Assembly: GCA_964578835.1 (NCBI GenBank)
Contig: CAZOEL010000007.1
Location: 1 to 64,000 of the forward strand
Length of the DNA stretch: 64,000 bases
DNA from: CAZOEL01 sp964578835
GTDB taxonomy: Bacteria; Desulfobacterota; Syntrophobacteria; Syntrophobacterales; Syntrophobacteraceae
Direction: 5' to 3'
A model generated the notes under the pieces. It was given only the letters and a program-made list of their open reading frames with translations. It had not been told where the DNA came from and made no database searches. Made by a program: the position numbers and the translations under genes. This document shows, one piece after another, positions 60,220-64,000 of this stretch; the first letter of the stretch is position 1; every line of letters begins with the position of its first letter.

Positions 60220-61575
60220 ATGCATCCCAAGGTATTTCGCGAGTACGATATTCGAGGCATAGTCGGCACGGAGATGGAGGATCAGGATATCGTCCAGGTG
60301 GGAAGAGCCTTTGGAACGTACATGATGCGACAGGGAAAGAGGCATGTGGCGATGGGGCGCGATTGTCGCCTGAGCTCGGATCGTTATCGGGATCTACTCC
60401 TCGAGGGATTGCTCTCCACAGGGCTCGACGTGGTTGACATAGGCATGTGTCCTACGCCGCTTCTCTATTTTGCCCTGAGGCATCTGGAGAGGGAAGGGGG
60501 GATAATGATCACTGCAAGCCATAATCCTCCGGAATACAACGGCTTTAAGATCTGCAACGGCTACGACACGATCTCCGGCGCCGAAATCCAGAAGATTCGA
60601 TTCATTATGGAAGAAGGCGATTTCGTTGCGGGTCGGGGCCGGTTGAGCGACTACGATATTTTGACCCCCTACGTCGACTTCGTTCTCGGGAACATCTCCA
60701 TCGAGAGAAAGCTGCGGGTGGGGGTCGACGCCGGCAATTCTACGGGTGGGCCCGTTGCATTGCCCATCCTCGAGAAGCTGGGCTTCGAAGTTCACCCTCT
60801 TTACTGCAATGTGGACGGATCTTTTCCCAATCATGAGCCGGATCCGACCGTGTTGGAGAACCTGGAGGATTTGATAGCCCTGGTGAAGCGCGAGAAACTG
60901 GACCTTGGAGTTGCTTACGATGGAGACTGCGACCGTCTCGGCGTGGTGGACCACAGGGGGGAAGTGGTTTTCGGCGATAAGCTGATGGTGATTTTTGCGC
61001 GTGAAATCCTATCCCGCCGACCAGGCTCGACATTTATCTCCGAGGTCAAGTGCTCGAAGACCCTCTATGACGACATAACGGAGCGAGGTGGCAACGCCAT
61101 AATGTGGCGGACCGGTCATTCGCTCATTAAAGCCAAGATGAAGGAGGTGGACGCCGTCCTGGCGGGCGAAATGAGCGGGCATGTATTTTTCAAGGACCGC
61201 TATTTCGGCTTTGACGACGGAATCTATTCATCGTGCAGGCTTTTAGAGATTCTGGCGTCAACCGGGAAGACGATTCCCGAGCTCCTGGAGGGCATTCCTC
61301 ATACCTACACCACTCCTGAGATCAGGGTCGAATGCGAGGATGAGATCAAGTTTGGCGTGGTGGAGAAAGCGACTCTTTATTTCAAGCAGAACGGTTATGA
61401 TGTGATCGATGTGGATGGCGCCCGCATTGTGTTTCCCGATGGGTGGGGATTGGTTCGAGCATCGAACACTCAGCCTGTGCTCGTCCTTCGCTATGAGGCA
61501 GGCGCGCCTGAGCGTCTGGAGGAGATACGGGAATTGATCGAGGGAACCATAGAAAGGATCAAGAAGCAATTGTGA
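60220..61575 (+). CDS. phosphomannomutase/phosphoglucomutase
   Basis: A 451-residue alpha-D-phosphohexomutase with the AlgC/ManB layout. The phosphoserine loop is ITASHNPPEYNGFKI, the Mg site DGDCDRLGVVD, the sugar-binding loop GEMSGHVFF and the phosphate-binding RASNTQPVLVLRYEA. The N-terminus FREYDIRGIVG is typical. It interconverts hexose-1- and -6-phosphates for polysaccharide and LPS precursors. GGAGGAG lies six bases before the ATG. Confidence 0.95.
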   Translation: MHPKVFREYDIRGIVGTEMEDQDIVQVGRAFGTYMMRQGKRHVAMGRDCRLSSDRYRDLLLEGLLSTGLDVVDIGMCPTPLLYFALRHLEREGGIMITASHNPPEYNGFKICNGYDTISGAEIQKIRFIMEEGDFVAGRGRLSDYDILTPYVDFVLGNISIERKLRVGVDAGNSTGGPVALPILEKLGFEVHPLYCNVDGSFPNHEPDPTVLENLEDLIALVKREKLDLGVAYDGDCDRLGVVDHRGEVVFGDKLMVIFAREILSRRPGSTFISEVKCSKTLYDDITERGGNAIMWRTGHSLIKAKMKEVDAVLAGEMSGHVFFKDRYFGFDDGIYSSCRLLEILASTGKTIPELLEGIPHTYTTPEIRVECEDEIKFGVVEKATLYFKQNGYDVIDVDGARIVFPDGWGLVRASNTQPVLVLRYEAGAPERLEEIRELIEGTIERIKKQL

Positions 61576-61659
61576 TTGCCGGGAGGCGACAGGTGCGGGA
61601 GCAGATGGGTGGGGACAAGGATTTTGGGAAGACAACGCACGGAGCTGTCGGCGAGAAGC

Positions 61660-62148
61660 TCATCGGGTTGGGATTATGCGCTGCAGGTTCAATATGAGCT
61701 CCACTTCGCCTAAAGGTTTCTGTAATCTTTTGGCTATTGCTCGCGCGTCGAGTCCTGTCCGGGACAGCTTGATGATCTCCTGATATTCCGGGTTCTGAGG
61801 TATTGAGAATTGCGTGTGGGGGAGATCGCCGGCTGCTTCTCGGATTTTTTCGAGCCTTTGGCAGACTTTTTCCGCTTCGCTGAGCTTCTGATCCAACTTC
61901 ATGAGAAGCTTTTGAATGACGGCTTGCCTCTCCCTTAGATTGTCGTCGAAGGACTCTGCGATTTCTTTCGTCTCCTCGATGATCTTTTCCAGCGTTTCCA
62001 CCAGTTCCGGAGCTGCGCTTGAGGGCGCTTTCTCTCTCGGGCGCCTGGAGGAGAAGTAGATCATCAAAAATACGATCAGACCTATGTCCAGAAGTATCTG
62101 GATGATATTGATGATGTTTTGTTGTTCCAGGAATTGCAGGATATTCAT
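61660..62148 (-). CDS. DUF2802-family protein
   Basis: A 162-residue protein with one N-terminal TM helix (about 10-32: INIIQILLDIGLIVFLMIYF), a long coiled coil (about 45-105) and a C-terminal helix-turn-helix-like end (ILKLSRTGLDARAIAKRLQKPLGEVELILNL-type, split here as KLSRTGLDARAIAKRL and KPLGEVELIL). This matches the DUF2802 pattern known from flagellar gene neighbourhoods. ATG 62148 has GGAG just upstream; a longer frame from 62301 is not supported. Follows the FliL-like gene. Function unproven. Confidence 0.75.
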   Translation of the reverse strand: MNILQFLEQQNIINIIQILLDIGLIVFLMIYFSSRRPREKAPSSAAPELVETLEKIIEETKEIAESFDDNLRERQAVIQKLLMKLDQKLSEAEKVCQRLEKIREAAGDLPHTQFSIPQNPEYQEIIKLSRTGLDARAIAKRLQKPLGEVELILNLQRIIPTR

Positions 62149-62314
62149 TTCTCCGATCCACCCTGTGGCGCTCAATCCCGGATATTCGATCCAGGATGCT
62201 GGATGAGAGGATCCATAAGACTTACGGCTGGAAAAAACGATAATCGTTTGTCCGGTGAGCGCCGTTTGGAATTCAACATTCCGGCGCCTATGGCCCGGCA
62301 TCCAGTCGAATCGA

Positions 62315-63094
62315 CTAGAGTCGGTCCAGATGTGTGACTCGTATGGATGTCACTCCGCTATGGGGAAAGCTGGTTTTGACGTGGGTTAAAAGCCCTTTCT
62401 CCATGATTTCCTGCCAATATCTCAGCGAGTTCTTCGCGGGCTGTTGACTCTGTAGATATTTGTAAATCATGTCTCTGAAGAGGACGCTATTCTTTTTGTA
62501 CTCCTCGTGAGCATTGAGGGATAGGAAGTCGAGCTCGAGCTCGAAGAGCACGAAATCTCGGCTGCTTTGCGAATTTGCGATAAGCAGGAGCTCGATTTGC
62601 TCCTGTTGATATTCTAACGGCACGGCGCGTTTGAGCACCTTCTTTGGAGCTTCAGCCGGAATGGGCTTGGGCTTCTCGGTGAGGAGGAGCTTCGCGGCGA
62701 TGGCGGAGGAAATAATAACAGAGAGGCAAGCTACCGAGATCAGGATGATCTTTTTCGCTTTGATCCTCCGCTTTATCCCGCTCTTTTCTATCGTCTTCTC
62801 GTTTCCGTCCGGCTCGAACGAGGATGAAGGCCCGTCTTCCCATGTCTCTTCTTCCCGGGAATCGTCTGCGTGCTCGTTGAACTCGGGAAAATCATCATCG
62901 AGAGAAAACGAAGGCGCAGCTTCGCGCTCTTTACTCGAGCCAATATTGATTCGATCTATCGCGCCATTCGGGTCATCCGGAAATTCGGGGATATCGAATG
63001 CGTCCTCCGCCCCACCGCTAGAGAAGCGATTCTTCTCCTCTTCAATGGATAGAGGATCATCTTCCATATTTGTTTTTAGGATTGCCTGAGCCAT
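62315..63094 (-). CDS. FliL-like flagellar basal body protein with long acidic N-terminus
   Basis: A 259-residue protein. The first 105 residues are acidic and low-complexity, presumably cytoplasmic. A TM helix follows at about 114-138 (KKIILISVACLSVIISSAIA), then a short proline linker and a periplasmic domain of about 100 residues (VLFELELDFLSLNAHEEYKK, LFRDMIYKYLQS) resembling the FliL stator-associated fold. The domain match is by pattern only. It sits directly behind the sigma28 gene, which supports a flagellar role. Met10 is an alternative start. Confidence 0.65.
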   Translation of the reverse strand: MAQAILKTNMEDDPLSIEEEKNRFSSGGAEDAFDIPEFPDDPNGAIDRINIGSSKEREAAPSFSLDDDFPEFNEHADDSREEETWEDGPSSSFEPDGNEKTIEKSGIKRRIKAKKIILISVACLSVIISSAIAAKLLLTEKPKPIPAEAPKKVLKRAVPLEYQQEQIELLLIANSQSSRDFVLFELELDFLSLNAHEEYKKNSVLFRDMIYKYLQSQQPAKNSLRYWQEIMEKGLLTHVKTSFPHSGVTSIRVTHLDRL

Positions 63095-63272
63095 TATGTT
63101 TTCTTCCCCTCTGTTTCTCTAACGGCGCATTCAGCAGTCTTCCAACATTCCGGCGCCTCGATCGGGACACGATGCCCAAGACAACGCCATGCATCGGCTG
63201 CTCAATTGGCCGCATGGCGGAACCGTGAAAGCAATCGGCAAGTTGCGAATGCCGAAGATCGAAGTGCGTCTG

Positions 63273-64000
63273 TCAGGCCATTTGGGCTCCAAAGCTTGCT
63301 GTATTGAGATGCTCGGGCAGATCGTCCTTTTTAAGCCTGCGTGCGAGGCGAGTGCGGAGCTTAAGAACCGCTTTGGTGTGAATCTGAGAAATGCGCGATT
63401 CCGTATAGCCGAGCACTGCCCCTATTTCCTTCATCGTTAGCTCTTCATAATAGTAGAGGGCCAGCACTAGCTGCTCCTTTTCGGGCAGAGCGCCAATGGC
63501 TGCCGTGAGATGCTTTGCAATTTCCTCCCGGTGGACATGACGGAGCGGTTCGTCCGAGTCGGTCGCCAATGCCCGATTTCCACGATTTTCCTGGAGCGTG
63601 TCATGGATGTCCTCGGGGAGAATGGAAATCCCTTTGATCTCGTCGAGAAGCTGAAAGTACTCATCCATGGACACTCCAAGCTCTTCAGCCATTTCTTCAT
63701 CCGCCGGATCGCGTCCGAGCTTTTGAGTGAGAGCCAAACAAGCCTTTTCCATTTCGTTGCCTTTCTGTCTCAGTGATCGTGGAATCCAGTCCATTGAGCG
63801 TATTTCATCAAGCATGGCTCCACGAATGCGGATCTTGGCATACGTCTCGAACTGAATGCCCTGAGTGGGGTCGAATTTGTCAATAGCATCGATGAGGCCG
63901 ATTATTCCCGCATTGAAGAGGTCGTCCATTTGTACATTGCTCGGCAGCCGAGAAACCAGCCGGATGGCCAGGTATTTGACCAGAGCGCAATGCTGAAGGA
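63273..64000 (-). CDS. fliA: flagellar sigma factor sigma28 (FliA/WhiG family), cut by window edge
   Basis: The 5' end lies beyond the right edge; in-frame codons continue to 63998 (reading ...CALVKYLAIRLVSRLPSNVQ before Met at 63929). The sequence shows region 2 (DDLFNAGIIGLIDAIDKFDPTQG, FETYAKIRIRGAMLDEIRSMD), region 3 (RQKGNEMEKACLALTQKLGRDP) and region 4 (LPEKEQLVLALYYYEELTMKEIGAVLGYTESRISQIH). This is the FliA/WhiG type. It directs transcription of late flagellar genes. In this lineage it normally follows flhF and flhG, which should lie just outside the window. Confidence 0.95.
   Translation of the reverse strand, partial: LQHCALVKYLAIRLVSRLPSNVQMDDLFNAGIIGLIDAIDKFDPTQGIQFETYAKIRIRGAMLDEIRSMDWIPRSLRQKGNEMEKACLALTQKLGRDPADEEMAEELGVSMDEYFQLLDEIKGISILPEDIHDTLQENRGNRALATDSDEPLRHVHREEIAKHLTAAIGALPEKEQLVLALYYYEELTMKEIGAVLGYTESRISQIHTKAVLKLRTRLARRLKKDDLPEHLNTASFGAQMA

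Overview
The window reads as chromosomal DNA of an anaerobic, probably flagellated, Gram-negative bacterium of the Desulfobacterota (former Deltaproteobacteria), most likely a sulfate-reducing or syntrophic lineage. The reasons are an 11-gene-type complex I without its own NuoEFG, an NAD(P)-linked [NiFe]-hydrogenase, a membrane H+-pyrophosphatase, acyl- and aryl-CoA ligases, LarB/LarC, a DUF2802-FliL-like-sigma28 flagellar block and dispersed GATGCTGGAT-type intergenic repeats. The lineage is inferred from gene content only. I saw no rRNA, CRISPR array, transposase or prophage gene.

Layout. 1-5.0 kb: aromatic/fatty acid activation (3' end of a PaaK-type ligase, a double-ACT protein, a ketopantoate-reductase-like enzyme, an AMP-forming acyl-CoA synthetase, a TetR regulator). 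5.3-10.4 kb: tRNA-His, two-TM protein, class II aldolase, TVP38 membrane protein, larB-larC and CsbD. 10.7-19.5 kb: a soluble GAF histidine kinase, a secreted subtilase, an OafA-like acyltransferase, an 1107-residue hybrid sensor kinase and rlmN. 19.8-30.2 kb: nuoA-nuoBCD-H-I-J-K-L-M-N with B, C and D fused. 30.2-33.6 kb: lipoprotein, secreted ASH-domain protein, tiny zinc protein, small membrane protein. 33.8-42.1 kb: a hydrogenase operon (NuoE-like, NuoF::GltD-like fusion, NuoG-like, HoxY, HoxH, cyclic-nucleotide-binding protein) preceded by a 7-bp tandem repeat. 42.5-47.7 kb: aspartate kinase, citramalate synthase, B12-radical SAM, ComEA-like protein. 48.3-50.6 kb: LysM-amidase, a 124-bp MITE-like element with target duplication, and a U32 protein. 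50.6-59.6 kb: isochorismatase-like enzyme, hppA, a ferritin-like protein, hisH-hisF, a GlnD-like protein with a degenerate nucleotidyltransferase, and an ECHDC3-like crotonase. 59.6-64 kb: small membrane protein, phosphomannomutase/phosphoglucomutase, and the end of a flagellar regulatory cluster (DUF2802, FliL-like, sigma28, the last cut by the window edge).

How it fits together. The nuo cluster encodes the membrane and Q modules but no NADH-input module. About 3.7 kb downstream an operon supplies NuoE/F/G homologues coupled to a HoxYH hydrogenase, with an extra FAD/NAD(P)H-binding GltD-like domain fused to NuoF. This is the most interesting system here: a candidate multi-substrate, perhaps electron-bifurcating hydrogenase that could also exchange electrons with complex I. 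Pyrophosphate released by the acyl-CoA ligases could be used by the proton-pumping pyrophosphatase. These links are inferences from gene content and position.
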